From NCBI GenBank assembly GCA_033391075.1, contig JAWPMV010000001.1:7998001-8062000 (forward strand): a stretch of DNA of 64,000 bases, given 5' to 3'. The translations under genes and the position numbers were made by a program. The stretch's first letter is position 1, and each line of letters starts with the position of its first letter. The notes beneath the pieces were generated by a model. That model worked only from the letters and a program-made list of their open reading frames with translations, had not been told where the DNA came from and did not search any database. Shown one piece after another: positions 54,818 to 63,720 of this stretch. The stretch is from Bacteroidia bacterium (GTDB lineage: Bacteria; Bacteroidota; Bacteroidia; J057).

Positions 54818-56038
54818 TTATGCCCCCAAAGCTTTTAGTCTTTGTAAGAGGGTGGGGTGTGAGTAATTGAAAAATACGTAGAGGGGATGCGGGGTCAGAT
54901 TGCTTAGGTTTTCCTGATGGAGTTTGACAAGTGCATCTTGCAAAGGCTGGGCTTTAAAAGTTTCTGCTGCATAGCGATCAGCCTCATATTCATTCTTTCG
55001 GGAGAAGAGGTTCATGAATAGACCGATGACCAAAGATATGGGGCTATAAAGCAGGGCGAAAGCCATCAGATTGAGATGGATTACACTGGCACTTCCTCCC
55101 ATTGCTGCGGTAAAAGATTCGCTAAAGACAAAAAAGGAGAGGATGAAAAGCATCAAGCCACTTTGAGCAATGCTCAAAACCAAACTTTGAATGATGTGTT
55201 TCTTTTTAAAATGCCCCACCTCATGTGCGAGTACTGCCAGCAATTCTTCTTCCTCATGTTGCTCAATGAGGGTATCATAGAGCACAACTTTCTTTTGTTT
55301 ACCTAAACCGGAGAAAAATGCATTGGCTCGACTGGATCTTTTCGATCCATCAATGACAAATACATTATCCAGGGGAAATTTTACCTTTTCACTATAGCCT
55401 TCAATCGCTGTTCGTAAGGGACCTTCTTCTAAAGGGGTCAACTTATTGAAAAGCGGCATGATCAGGCTGGTGTAGAAAATATTCATCAGGAGGGTAAAGG
55501 AACTGATGAAGATCCAGAACCATATCCAGAAAGATTGCCCCAGCCATTGGATGAGAAAAATCAGGGCTCCGAGCACCAGCGAACCTAAGATGATTCCTAG
55601 CAGATAGGATTTCAGTTTGTCTATCCAGAAGGTCTTAACCGTCGTTTTATTAAAGCCAAATTTCTCTTCGATTACAAAGGTCTTATACCACTGAAAAGGA
55701 AGAGTACTGATGTCCGAGATGATGCCTAGTACTCCAAAAAAAAGAAGCGCCAGTAAAACGGGATGTTCTGTTAGCGTCCGCAATTGTTCGTCCAACCATC
55801 CAAAGACTCCAAAATAGAGGAGGGCCAGCATGATGGGGAAGCTGATAAGCGTTTGGATCAGAGAAAAGCGGTAGTTTTCCTTATGATAGTCATAGCTTTT
55901 TGCATAGGCTTCCGGATCATAACTGTCGGACAGTTCTTTGGGAAGGTCAGCTGTATGGTTCCTGAGATTGAGCCAGGAAAGCAGCTGGGCAAAAAGGGTA
56001 TTTACTACCAGGATAATGAGGATGAGTTGAAGGATCAT
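54818..56038 (-). CDS. Ste24-like M48 family metalloprotease
   Basis: A 406-residue membrane zinc protease of the CAAX prenyl protease 1 type. The zinc motif is HEVGH (His272, Glu273, His276) and the third ligand is Glu352 in NEYEADRYA. About seven membrane helices surround the site. In bacteria it takes part in membrane protein quality control or peptide processing. It starts 4 bp after the Crp/Fnr gene. Confidence 0.92.
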   Translation of the reverse strand: MILQLILIILVVNTLFAQLLSWLNLRNHTADLPKELSDSYDPEAYAKSYDYHKENYRFSLIQTLISFPIMLALLYFGVFGWLDEQLRTLTEHPVLLALLFFGVLGIISDISTLPFQWYKTFVIEEKFGFNKTTVKTFWIDKLKSYLLGIILGSLVLGALIFLIQWLGQSFWIWFWIFISSFTLLMNIFYTSLIMPLFNKLTPLEEGPLRTAIEGYSEKVKFPLDNVFVIDGSKRSSRANAFFSGLGKQKKVVLYDTLIEQHEEEELLAVLAHEVGHFKKKHIIQSLVLSIAQSGLMLFILSFFVFSESFTAAMGGSASVIHLNLMAFALLYSPISLVIGLFMNLFSRKNEYEADRYAAETFKAQPLQDALVKLHQENLSNLTPHPLYVFFNYSHPTLLQRLKALGA

Positions 56039-56042
56039 CTAC

Positions 56043-56747
56043 TCAGGCATTGGGGGTAAGTTCAGAACGGAGACCATTGAGATCACGTACCGTAATCCTT
56101 TTTCGGTCAAAATCCAGCAGTTTGGATTCCCTGAACTGATTGAGAACAGTGGTAACCGTTTGACGGGAAGTACCCGTGAAGCTGGCGATTTCCTGATGGG
56201 TCAGGTAATTTTTTAAAACTACGGCTCCATCCATAGTCGTACGTCCACTTTTATCCGCTTGCTCCAATACATACTCAGCAATTCGAGCTTTTGCGTCTTT
56301 AAATAAAAGGGATTCCAATCTTTTCTGGCTATAAATCACACGTTGGCCCATCAGTCGGTGGAGGAAAGAACGGAAACCATCCGTATTTCTCATCATGTCC
56401 ACGACCTGATCTGCTGTAAGGATACACAATTCGCAATCCTCTGCAGCCTGGGCATAATCATTCCTTTTTGCCGCTCCATATACCGCCAACTCACCAAAGA
56501 TTTCTCCTTCGTGCAAAACGGCTTTGATCATTTCATTCCCTTCTTCGGTATAGCCTGCGATTTTTATGGCACCACTATGTATGAAATAAACCTTGTCGGC
56601 AGTATCGTCGCTGAAATATATGAAGTCCCCTTTTTTAAATTCCTTCTTCGCCTGCTTATTATATTTTCCTTCGCCATCTGTAATCGGGCAAAAACACTCC
56701 TTTAAATTGAGGTCTTCCAGATACCAGATATTACTCTTATTGTTCAT
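56043..56747 (-). CDS. Crp/Fnr family transcriptional regulator
   Basis: A 234-residue regulator. A cyclic-nucleotide-binding fold (GDFIYFSDDTADKVYFIHSG and GEIFGELAVYG) is followed by a C-terminal helix-turn-helix (IASFTGTSRQTVTTVLNQF). No Fnr-type Cys cluster is present. The ATG chosen is typical of Bacteroidota homologues; an ATG 22 codons upstream lies in a repeat element and is unlikely. It is followed 4 bp later by the M48 gene, so it may autoregulate that operon. Confidence 0.92.
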   Translation of the reverse strand: MNNKSNIWYLEDLNLKECFCPITDGEGKYNKQAKKEFKKGDFIYFSDDTADKVYFIHSGAIKIAGYTEEGNEMIKAVLHEGEIFGELAVYGAAKRNDYAQAAEDCELCILTADQVVDMMRNTDGFRSFLHRLMGQRVIYSQKRLESLLFKDAKARIAEYVLEQADKSGRTTMDGAVVLKNYLTHQEIASFTGTSRQTVTTVLNQFRESKLLDFDRKRITVRDLNGLRSELTPNA

Positions 56748-56807
56748 AAAAATAAATTCTACTAGGTCTGTAAGTAAAACAGATTTTGTTGAAACACCTG
56801 ATATAGC

Positions 56808-56898
56808 TGTCATTGCGAGGGGACCGAAGCAGTCCCTTTGGCCATGAATGTTATCGGGTATAAAGGAGATTGCTTCACTTCTTTCGCGATTATTACGA
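56808..56898. repeat. Degenerate intergenic palindromic repeat
   Basis: CATTGCGAGGGGACCGAAGC and, later, GAGATTGCTTCACTTCTTTC followed by GCGATTA, resemble the widespread CATTGCGAGGxxCGAAGC ... GCTTCGxxCCTCGCAATG type of repeat, in a decayed copy. It overlaps the rejected upstream start of the Crp/Fnr gene. The rest of 56748-57042 shows no gene. Confidence 0.5.
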
Positions 56899-57042
56899 TT
56901 GAAGTTTTGCGTTAAAGCAAATATTCTCTCCCAACTTATCCTGTTACAAAAATACTATACTAATATGCGATCTACAAGGCATAAAAGTATCACGAGTGGG
57001 GATTTGTTTAGATTTTTATTCTCTTTAAATATCAGGGACTTG

Positions 57043-57465
57043 CTATAGGTAGAGAGGTGTCAGGATAATATCCACCCTTCGATTGGCCATTCTTCCTCTT
57101 GCAGTCTTATTATCGTAGAGGTTGTTGAACTGCCCGTTATCCTCCTGAAGGATCTTTTCATTTTCAATATCCAGCCGAAGCAGTTGTCCCCGCACAGATC
57201 GGCTTCTTTGTTGGGAGAGCCATTCATTATATTCGACTCCTCCCACATTATCTGTATAGCTGGAGATGGAAATTTGGTATTGCTCGATATTAGGAATGGA
57301 TTGGATAAACTCCTGAATTTCTTTCACCTGTACCCCATCTATATAATAACTCCCTCCTCCGAAGTAAACACTCTTTACCAGAGTTTCCTGAGAAAAGGCT
57401 GTCAGGAGACTGAGGCAAGTCAGCAATAGACTTAATACATACTTCGCAGGCGTATTAACAAGCAT
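57043..57465 (-). CDS. Small OmpA-like periplasmic protein
   Basis: A 140-residue secreted protein consisting of little more than a signal peptide (to about TAFSQE) and one OmpA-like domain. SSYTDNVGGVEYNEWLSQQR and ARGRMANRRVDIIL match the peptidoglycan-binding core, with the key Asp and Arg. It is about 40 bp after the HExxH protein gene and may be in one unit with it. An upstream ATG (57498) is less likely as it would bury the signal peptide. Confidence 0.75.
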   Translation of the reverse strand: MLVNTPAKYVLSLLLTCLSLLTAFSQETLVKSVYFGGGSYYIDGVQVKEIQEFIQSIPNIEQYQISISSYTDNVGGVEYNEWLSQQRSRSVRGQLLRLDIENEKILQEDNGQFNNLYDNKTARGRMANRRVDIILTPLYL

Positions 57466-57505
57466 GAGATTGACTTGGAGGTAAAAAAGGAGATGCATCT
57501 ATAAA

Positions 57506-58261
57506 TTACTTATTCCTCTTTCCAATTTCAAGCTTTCTCTCTCCACTTTTTCCCAATCCCTGTTTTTTCTCATAAGCTCTCCTCCGTTTGTAAGTAGCTT
57601 TCAACTGAGCAATTCGTACTTCCAAATTGTCCCTGCAAGCATCACTCAAAACATAGAGGCCTGATTTCTCTCCTTTTAATTGAGCTTTATAGGCTTCCAA
57701 TTCTTCTTTCGCCAGGTTTGAAGGTGCATAAATAAAAGCTTCTGTAGTTTTCTGAGAAAAGTCCTTCTCCATTGCAAGGGCCAGCTTTTCTTTCTTTTCA
57801 TCACTCATCTGCTTGAAGCCTTCATAGGTCGGTAGAATATCTGCTTTAAAGTGCGAGAGGTTTAAAGCGACTTCTTTCGGGTGAGGCTGATAAGTGTAAG
57901 TATGGCCTGTATCCCATTGAAGGATAATTCCCTGTTTATCACGACCCAATTTGTATTTCCCTTTTTTTTGGAGCTGGAAGTGTATGTATTCGTGGTAAAG
58001 GATAGAGAGGCTATCATCGAAGGTCTGAAAAACGCTTTGGACATTTCCGAAAAAGATGCTGTCTTTTTCAAATTTCGCATTGGCGATGAGTTTTTTGTCG
58101 AGGATGAGAGGAGGAAAATCTGTGAGCGTTTTTCCCTGAAGTTGAGAAATGCGATGGATCATCTCTTGCCGCAAAAACTGGATTCGGTCCTGCGCCTGAC
58201 TGCCAGCCGACAGAAAGAGAGAAAACAGAATAATTAGCCGGCTTTTTTTGAAGAAAACCAT
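57506..58261 (-). CDS. Secreted putative zincin-type metalloprotein
   Basis: A 251-residue protein with a signal peptide (to AGSQAQ). It contains SILYHEYIHFQL: His90, Glu91 and His94 make an HExxH site, the usual zincin centre. GHTYTYQPHPKEVAL (132-147) may hold a third ligand. The C-terminus is strongly basic. No family is recognised, so metallopeptidase activity is inference from the motif. It precedes the small OmpA-like gene. Confidence 0.6.
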   Translation of the reverse strand: MVFFKKSRLIILFSLFLSAGSQAQDRIQFLRQEMIHRISQLQGKTLTDFPPLILDKKLIANAKFEKDSIFFGNVQSVFQTFDDSLSILYHEYIHFQLQKKGKYKLGRDKQGIILQWDTGHTYTYQPHPKEVALNLSHFKADILPTYEGFKQMSDEKKEKLALAMEKDFSQKTTEAFIYAPSNLAKEELEAYKAQLKGEKSGLYVLSDACRDNLEVRIAQLKATYKRRRAYEKKQGLGKSGERKLEIGKRNK

Positions 58262-58302
58262 CTGAGATTTGATTTATTACGTATATTCAGCAAACTCTCA
58301 TA

Positions 58303-58821
58303 ATGTACGAAATCCAATTTTCCGAAAGACAAAATTATAGACAAATCTGGGTTTGGGTGCTGCTGCTTTCGGTAGCCGGATTATTTCTCTGGGGCATTGT
58401 CCAGCAAATATTTCTCAACATCCCTTTTGGTAATCAACCTGCTTCTGATACCCTGCTTATGTCGCTGAGTTTGGTACCCATGGCGCTCATTGGTATGTTT
58501 CTCTATTTGCGCCTGGATACAGATGTAAATGGAACGGGGATACGGATTCAGTACCGTCCTTTTCACATGAAGCCTCGATTTATAGACTGGAAGGATGTTA
58601 AGAGTATAGAATTGAAAAGAATCAGTCCCTGGAAATTGGGAGGTTGGGGACTTCGTTTCAGTGGGAGTTCAATCGTATATAGTGTTGGAGGAAATACCTA
58701 TTTGAAATTGACCTATTCCAGAGGGCGGGCCTTGCTGATCGGAACCCAAAGGCCCAAGGAACTGCAGGAGGCTTTGAAAAAGTGTTTACCTCCCGGCAAG
58801 CCTATCAGTTCAGATTACTAA
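58303..58821 (+). CDS. Hypothetical two-helix membrane protein with PH-like domain
   Basis: A 172-residue protein with two N-terminal membrane helices (WVWVLLLSVAGLFLWGIVQ and LMSLSLVPMALIGMFLYL) and a C-terminal beta-rich domain resembling bacterial PH-like domains (FIDWKDVKSIELKRI, GLRFSGSSIVYSVG). Function unknown. Its end overlaps the convergent nucleoside phosphorylase by 4 bp. Confidence 0.62.
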   Translation: MYEIQFSERQNYRQIWVWVLLLSVAGLFLWGIVQQIFLNIPFGNQPASDTLLMSLSLVPMALIGMFLYLRLDTDVNGTGIRIQYRPFHMKPRFIDWKDVKSIELKRISPWKLGGWGLRFSGSSIVYSVGGNTYLKLTYSRGRALLIGTQRPKELQEALKKCLPPGKPISSDY

Positions 58822-59711
58822 TCCCATCTTAGCATAAGTTCAATTCCCGTTTTTATCAGTTTTTCGACTACCCCTGCTGGATCATCTGAAAACTTTCCGG
58901 TACTTCTGTTGGCGAGTATGGCTGAAAGGGAAGCCGCCTGATGTCCCAATCCTTTTCCCAATCCCAAAATCCCCGAAGTTTCCATTTCCAGATTCAAAAC
59001 AGGTAAACCTGCAAAGTGAAATTTCTTTAATTGATCAATAAGATCCGCAGATCGAAGGGGAACTCGCCCCAGATTTCTTCCCTGAGGGCCATAAAAACCT
59101 GCAGCAGTCAGGGTAATCCCTTCTTTAATAGGAGATTCTCCCTTTCCAATCAGCTCAGAAAAACTTTGAGAGGCCTCACTTGCATAAAAGGCAGGACTTG
59201 AGGGGAGATAATCTACCTGGAAATCCAATAAAGCCTTTTGAAAAGTAAGATTGGTAAATTCCTGGGTATCATAAAAATGCATCAGACTATCTGCACCAAT
59301 GGCGTAGCGCGAATTTACCAGACTTCCTACAGCTATATCTTCCTGCAAACCACCACAGGTTCCCAATCGCAAAACCTTGATCGAATGTAGTTGGTCATTT
59401 ATGGTCCTGCTGTGGAGGTCGAAATTGAAAATGGCATCCAGCTCATTCCAAACAATATCAATATTATCTGTGCCTATACCTGTTGATATGACACTGAGAT
59501 CTGTTTTTCCTATTCTACCTGTGATGGTGAAAAATTCTCGATTTTTTACCTGAAAGCTGATTTGGTCAAAATATTTGCTTACTTTTTCTACTCGCATCGG
59601 ATCTCCGACAAAAAAGACTTTCTCAGCCACTTGTCCCGGCTTTAGGTGCAAATGATAGAGGGATCCATCGGGATTTAGAATGAGCTCTGATGCTTTCTTT
59701 GACTGTTTCAT
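58818..59711 (-). CDS. Uridine phosphorylase-like nucleoside phosphorylase
   Basis: A 297-residue enzyme of the PNP/UDP phosphorylase fold. Blocks FFVGDPMRVEKVSKYFD, VISTGIGTDNIDI and VLRLGTCGGLQ (phosphate and ribose sites) and NLEMETSGILGLG (base and ribose) are typical of uridine phosphorylase-type proteins. It cleaves nucleosides with phosphate; the exact base is not fixed. Convergent overlap of 4 bp with the previous gene. Confidence 0.9.
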   Translation of the reverse strand: MKQSKKASELILNPDGSLYHLHLKPGQVAEKVFFVGDPMRVEKVSKYFDQISFQVKNREFFTITGRIGKTDLSVISTGIGTDNIDIVWNELDAIFNFDLHSRTINDQLHSIKVLRLGTCGGLQEDIAVGSLVNSRYAIGADSLMHFYDTQEFTNLTFQKALLDFQVDYLPSSPAFYASEASQSFSELIGKGESPIKEGITLTAAGFYGPQGRNLGRVPLRSADLIDQLKKFHFAGLPVLNLEMETSGILGLGKGLGHQAASLSAILANRSTGKFSDDPAGVVEKLIKTGIELMLRWD

Positions 59712-59958
59712 AGGAAATGCGACTCCTTGAAGTTAAACAAAAATAGCCTATAATGGAGTTACTGTATATGACGGAAGTTTTATTGTGTTATGAAAGGTTT
59801 TCTTGTCACTTTAACCTAAAAAGACCGTCTTACATAAGGAATTTCCCCTGTACATCCATACAGTCTGGGCAGCTTTTTTGTCAATCCGTACACAAATAGC
59901 AGGAGGGGTCAGATCTTTGCACAACAAGTAAGATGTTACATTCGTATCATTTATTGTA

Positions 59959-59990
59959 TTTGCGAATGAAAAGGAAAGCCTTTAATTTTG
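59959..59990 (+). promoter_or_regulatory. rpoD promoter, full Bacteroidota consensus
   Basis: TTTG (59959-59962), a 20-base spacer, and TAATTTTG (59983-59990) match the -33/-7 Bacteroidota consensus exactly. It would give a leader of about 75 bases before rpoD. The rest of 59712-60073 holds no gene that I can support. Confidence 0.8.
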
Positions 59991-60073
59991 CGGATCAGGA
60001 AAGGAAAAACCCAACAATAAGCGCTTTTTTGCGTTAAATCGCCCTCTAAAGCAATCATATTAGCCAAAGATAA

Positions 60074-60940
60074 ATGAGACAACTCAAGATTAGTAAGCAA
60101 ATTACCAACCGGGAATCCCAATCCCTGGACAAATATCTTCAGGAAATTGGTAAAGTTGAGTTGCTTACGCCGGATGAAGAGGTGGAATTGGCTCGCAGGA
60201 TTAAACAAGGAGACCAGGTAGCATTGGAGAAATTGACCAAAGCCAACCTACGTTTCGTGGTTTCTGTTGCTAAACAGTATCAGAACCAGGGACTGTCTCT
60301 GGGAGACCTGATCAATGAAGGCAACCTTGGACTAATCAAAGCGGCAAAACGTTTTGATGAAACCCGGGGATTCAAATTCATTTCCTATGCAGTTTGGTGG
60401 ATCCGCCAAAGTATTCTTCAAGCATTAGCAGAGCAATCTCGGATTGTTCGTCTGCCATTGAACAGGGTAGGAGCCCTAAACAAAATTGGTAAGGCATTCT
60501 CAAAGCTGGAACAGGAATTTGAACGTGAACCTTCTCCTGAAGAAATTTCGGAAGTACTGGAAAACATGAGTGAGGAAGAGATTTCCGACACCCTCAAGAT
60601 TTCCGGACGCCATGTGTCTGTTGATGCACCCTTCGTACAAGGAGAAGAGAATCGTCTGCTGGACGTACTGGAAAATGATGCAGAACCCAATCCAGACAAC
60701 GAACTAATCAATGAATCACTCAGCAAAGAGGTAGAGCGTGCCCTGAGTACCCTTACCCAAAGAGAAGCTGAAGTTATCCGTTTGTATTTCGGAATTGGAG
60801 TTGAGCATTCCCTTACGCTGGAAGAGATTGGAGAGAAATTCGATCTTACCCGTGAGCGTGTACGTCAGATCAAAGAAAAGGCAATACGCCGCCTGCGTCA
60901 TACATCTCGCAGTAAAGGATTAAAAACCTACCTGGGATAA
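60074..60940 (+). CDS. rpoD: Primary sigma factor, RpoD/SigA
   Basis: A 288-residue sigma factor. It has no region 1.1 and opens [20 protein letters not shown], typical of the housekeeping sigma of Bacteroidota. Region 2 has [40 protein letters not shown] and [15 protein letters not shown]; region 3 and region 4 ([33 protein letters not shown]) follow. It has its own consensus promoter, and a clear terminator after it. Confidence 0.98.
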   Translation: MRQLKISKQITNRESQSLDKYLQEIGKVELLTPDEEVELARRIKQGDQVALEKLTKANLRFVVSVAKQYQNQGLSLGDLINEGNLGLIKAAKRFDETRGFKFISYAVWWIRQSILQALAEQSRIVRLPLNRVGALNKIGKAFSKLEQEFEREPSPEEISEVLENMSEEEISDTLKISGRHVSVDAPFVQGEENRLLDVLENDAEPNPDNELINESLSKEVERALSTLTQREAEVIRLYFGIGVEHSLTLEEIGEKFDLTRERVRQIKEKAIRRLRHTSRSKGLKTYLG

Positions 60941-60959
60941 TCCTCAGGTATTGAAAAAT

Positions 60960-60993
60960 AAAAACGGGAGCAGATATCTGTTCCCGTTTTTTT
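60960..60993. terminator. rpoD terminator
   Basis: AAAACGGGAGCAGAT/ATCTGTTCCCGTTTT form a 15-bp stem with one G-T pair, followed by seven T on the plus strand. It may also act on the convergent gene. Confidence 0.8.
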
Positions 60994-61005
60994 ATGTGTT
61001 AAATT

Positions 61006-61027
61006 AGAGAAGCTCATGAGCTTCTCT
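61006..61027. terminator. 22-bp perfect palindrome after PQQ dehydrogenase gene
   Basis: AGAGAAGCTCATGAGCTTCT, continuing CT, is a perfect palindrome 7 bp past the stop of the minus-strand gene. No strong T tract follows, so terminator function is tentative. Confidence 0.45.
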
Positions 61028-61033
61028 ACAGTT

Positions 61034-62437
61034 TTATTCGACAAATACCTTTCCGCTAAATAATTTCTCTCCTCGAATCTCAAGCAAGTATATTCCTGAA
61101 GCAAGATTTCTTCTTTCCAGTTGCAATTCTCCACTCCTGATATCTCGCAGTTCTCGAACTACCTGCCCCTGACTGTTGATCAGTTTTAAGGTATAGGGTT
61201 TAGCATCTGCATTGTCAAACTCGACCCGCAGGACATCTTTGAAGGGATGGGGATAGAGTTTTACGGGCAAAGCATCAACTCCGGGTGTAACAGCTGTATT
61301 GGCATCCGCGATCTTGTAGATAGTTCCGGAATTATGATCCGCTACATAGATCTCTCCAGCTGAATCTTCTCCAAAAGTGCTAAGCCTGTCTCTGGAGAGC
61401 AGCTGGCCCTGACGAGTTGTATCCCAGGCTCCATTTCCATCCGGAAAAATGGTAAAGACTTGCCCACTATTATAATCTCCTCCTATATAATGTCCAAGCA
61501 GGCCGGGATGATCCTGTCCTCGATAAACAAAGCCGCCTGTAATGGAGGAACCTGAATTGAAAGCGTGGAGGTATTCAAATACGGGGGCTACATAATCAGA
61601 TACTGCCCCACAATTGCTGGTATTGAAATCATGATCCCCTTCCCGGCATCTCCATCCATAATTTAATCCTCCAGAATTAGCGGCTTCAAAACTTACTTCT
61701 TCATACTGATTCTGGCCTACATCAGCAATCCACATATCACCCGTTTGTCTGTCAAAAGAAAAACGCCAGGGGTTACGCCAGCCAAGAGACCATATTTCAT
61801 CCAGGACATTGACGTCATTTATAAAAGGATTGTCAGCCGGGATGCTATAGGGTAAACCATTGTCTACATCGAGACGAAGAATTTTTCCGTGGAAAGTGGT
61901 GGTCTTCTGCCCATTGTTTAGGGGATCGTTTCCACTACCTCCATCTCCAAAAGCAATATATAAAAAGCCATCTGGGCCGAAGTTCAGGTCTCCTCCATTG
62001 TGATTGGTAAAGGGTTGGCCAAGGGTGAGAATCGTTTCTGCAGAAGCCTTATCGGCCAAATTCGGATTTTGAGCATCAACCGTATATCGAACTACTTTTG
62101 TGTCAATCCCGGAAGTGGTGAAATTGACAAAGAAATATCCATTGCTGCTATAATTGGGATGAAACGCCAGGCCCAATAGACCGAGCTCACCTCCCGATCG
62201 TACCTCTGGGTCGATATCCAGAAAGGGAACGGATTCAGTCGTTCCATCCGGGTTTACAATATATATCCTGCCGGCTTGCTCGACAACGAATAATCTGTCA
62301 TCTCCGGCAGATGCAATATCGACCGGGTCGTTAAATCCTGAGGCAAATGATTGTAGAGTGATTCTGGGTTGGGAGAACAGTTGGGTGAATGAAAGCATAA
62401 GAATTATGCTTGCGATTGTGTAATTGATTCTGTTCAT
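61034..62437 (-). CDS. PQQ-dependent sugar dehydrogenase with type IX tail
   Basis: A 467-residue secreted protein. After a signal peptide (to LFSQ) comes a beta-propeller of the glucose/sorbosone dehydrogenase family (VDIASAGDDRLFVVEQAG, GLLGLAFHPNY, LGWRNPWRFSFD, NYGWRCREGDHDF). The last ~75 residues are a Por sorting domain (LYPHPFKDVLRVEF to LASGIYLLEIRG), so it is exported by the type IX system. It probably oxidises sugars at the surface with PQQ; cofactor use is by family. Confidence 0.87.
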   Translation of the reverse strand: MNRINYTIASIILMLSFTQLFSQPRITLQSFASGFNDPVDIASAGDDRLFVVEQAGRIYIVNPDGTTESVPFLDIDPEVRSGGELGLLGLAFHPNYSSNGYFFVNFTTSGIDTKVVRYTVDAQNPNLADKASAETILTLGQPFTNHNGGDLNFGPDGFLYIAFGDGGSGNDPLNNGQKTTTFHGKILRLDVDNGLPYSIPADNPFINDVNVLDEIWSLGWRNPWRFSFDRQTGDMWIADVGQNQYEEVSFEAANSGGLNYGWRCREGDHDFNTSNCGAVSDYVAPVFEYLHAFNSGSSITGGFVYRGQDHPGLLGHYIGGDYNSGQVFTIFPDGNGAWDTTRQGQLLSRDRLSTFGEDSAGEIYVADHNSGTIYKIADANTAVTPGVDALPVKLYPHPFKDVLRVEFDNADAKPYTLKLINSQGQVVRELRDIRSGELQLERRNLASGIYLLEIRGEKLFSGKVFVE

Positions 62438-62712
62438 AGGCTTCGATGGTTTTCGAATGATGAAAATTATTCTGTTCTAGAATATGGGTAAAATAGGATT
62501 CCTTAACTCAATGTTTCCTGATTTTAACAATACCCTTCTTTGAGTGTTTTGAAAATTCGTTATTACGGTAATCAGGACTAATCTATTTGCAAAAACTCCA
62601 ATTTATAGGTGATTTATGGGTATATTTGGGCCTCAAACTTGCTTATTTGCCTAAGTATGAATATCTATGTCACTTGAAATTTGAAGTCATAAAAAACGCT
62701 AAGAAACTGACT

Positions 62713-62720
62713 TAAGTTTG
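62713..62720 (+). promoter_or_regulatory. -7 box of the OmpA lipoprotein gene
   Basis: TAAGTTTG fits TAnnTTTG, 29 bp before the ATG. No -33 box at the normal spacing. The 312-bp gap (62438-62749) otherwise shows no gene. Confidence 0.5.
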
Positions 62721-62749
62721 AAAATAAGACTATCAACGCAAATTCTATC

Positions 62750-63514
62750 ATGAAAGTATCTTTTAATCTCCTAAAAGTATTCCCCCTCATCCTCGCAATG
62801 GGACTTATGTCTTCTTGTGTATCTAAAAAGGTATATACAGAAGATTTAGCCCGTGCAAATGCTGAAAAGAGCGCACTTGAAAGTGAGCTTGCAACAGCTC
62901 GTGAAGAAACTGAGAATGTAAGAGGACAAATGGCTGAGCTAGAAAATAACCTCAGCATGAAGTCTGATGAGATCGTTTCTTTAAGTTCTGAGATCAAAAA
63001 GAACAATGAGCAAATTGCTGAGCTTCAAAATGCGATCAAAGATGTATTTGAGATCTACAACTCTGCAGATTTCAGCATCGAAGAGAAAAATGGAAAGCTT
63101 TATCTTACTATGGATAACAAGATCCTTTTTGACTCTGGAAGAGACAGAATCAAAAAAGAATCTAAAGATCTCATTACTTCTTTGGCCACTGCTTTCAACA
63201 GCAATCCTGGTCTGAACATCTACGTTGAAGGGCATACCGACAACGAGCCTATCAAAATCCACAGAAATCGTTACAAAGATAACTGGAGCTTGAGTGTTGC
63301 TCGTGCATTGAACGTTGTTCGTATGCTTGAAGAAGGTGGTGTAGCTGCCAGCCGTCTGACTGCTTCTGGAAAAGGTGATACACAGCCTATCGCTAGCAAT
63401 GATTCCGAAGAAGGAAGAGAAACTAACAGAAGAACTGAGTTTGTTATCGCTCCTAAAATCGAAGGTTTGTACAAAATGTACAAAAATGGATTTGAGTCTT
63501 CTAGCTCAAACTAG
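62750..63514 (+). CDS. OmpA family lipoprotein with coiled coil
   Basis: A 254-residue outer-membrane lipoprotein (lipobox at Cys23, GLMSSC). A coiled coil (residues 33-95) separates the anchor from the OmpA-like domain (from 110), with ILFDSGRDRIKKES, IYVEGHTDNEPI and GRETNRRTEFVI binding peptidoglycan. It ties the outer membrane to the wall. The codon choice is somewhat biased to a few codons, as for a well-expressed protein. A terminator follows. Confidence 0.92.
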   Translation: MKVSFNLLKVFPLILAMGLMSSCVSKKVYTEDLARANAEKSALESELATAREETENVRGQMAELENNLSMKSDEIVSLSSEIKKNNEQIAELQNAIKDVFEIYNSADFSIEEKNGKLYLTMDNKILFDSGRDRIKKESKDLITSLATAFNSNPGLNIYVEGHTDNEPIKIHRNRYKDNWSLSVARALNVVRMLEEGGVAASRLTASGKGDTQPIASNDSEEGRETNRRTEFVIAPKIEGLYKMYKNGFESSSSN

Positions 63515-63537
63515 TCGATAATAAATAAAGATATTCA

Positions 63538-63571
63538 GCCTCGCAGGTTTTCCTGCGGGGCTTTTGTTTTT
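63538..63571 (+). terminator. Terminator of the OmpA lipoprotein gene
   Basis: GCCTCGCAGG and CCTGCGGGGC form a stem with one T-G pair and a TTTT loop, followed by TTTTGTTTTT. Confidence 0.85.
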
Positions 63572-63591
63572 GGGGATGTATTGTAGTGCGT

Positions 63592-63656
63592 AAGTGTTAT
63601 AGTTTAGATTGTCTACTTGCACTATAACACTCCAACACTCCTCAACTATAACACTT
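63592..63656. repeat. Inverted repeat related to the 23.5 kb element
   Basis: AAGTGTTATAGTT (63592-63604) and AACTATAACACTT (63644-63656) are perfect 13-bp inverted arms. Between them is AACACTCCAACAC, shared with the right arm of the element at 23511-23624. Confidence 0.55.
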
Positions 63657-63720
63657 CCTAAAAATTCCCTAAATTTGCCCTCCAAATTATCCAGCAACAA
63701 TCGAATAGAATCTTTCCCAC

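Noticed and set aside
56748-56813. N-terminal extension of the Crp/Fnr protein
   Set aside because: The upstream ATG lies in a repeat element, and the shorter start matches family starts.
59934-60038. Short plus-strand frame (about 34 residues) before rpoD
   Set aside because: It contains the rpoD promoter and has no sensible composition.
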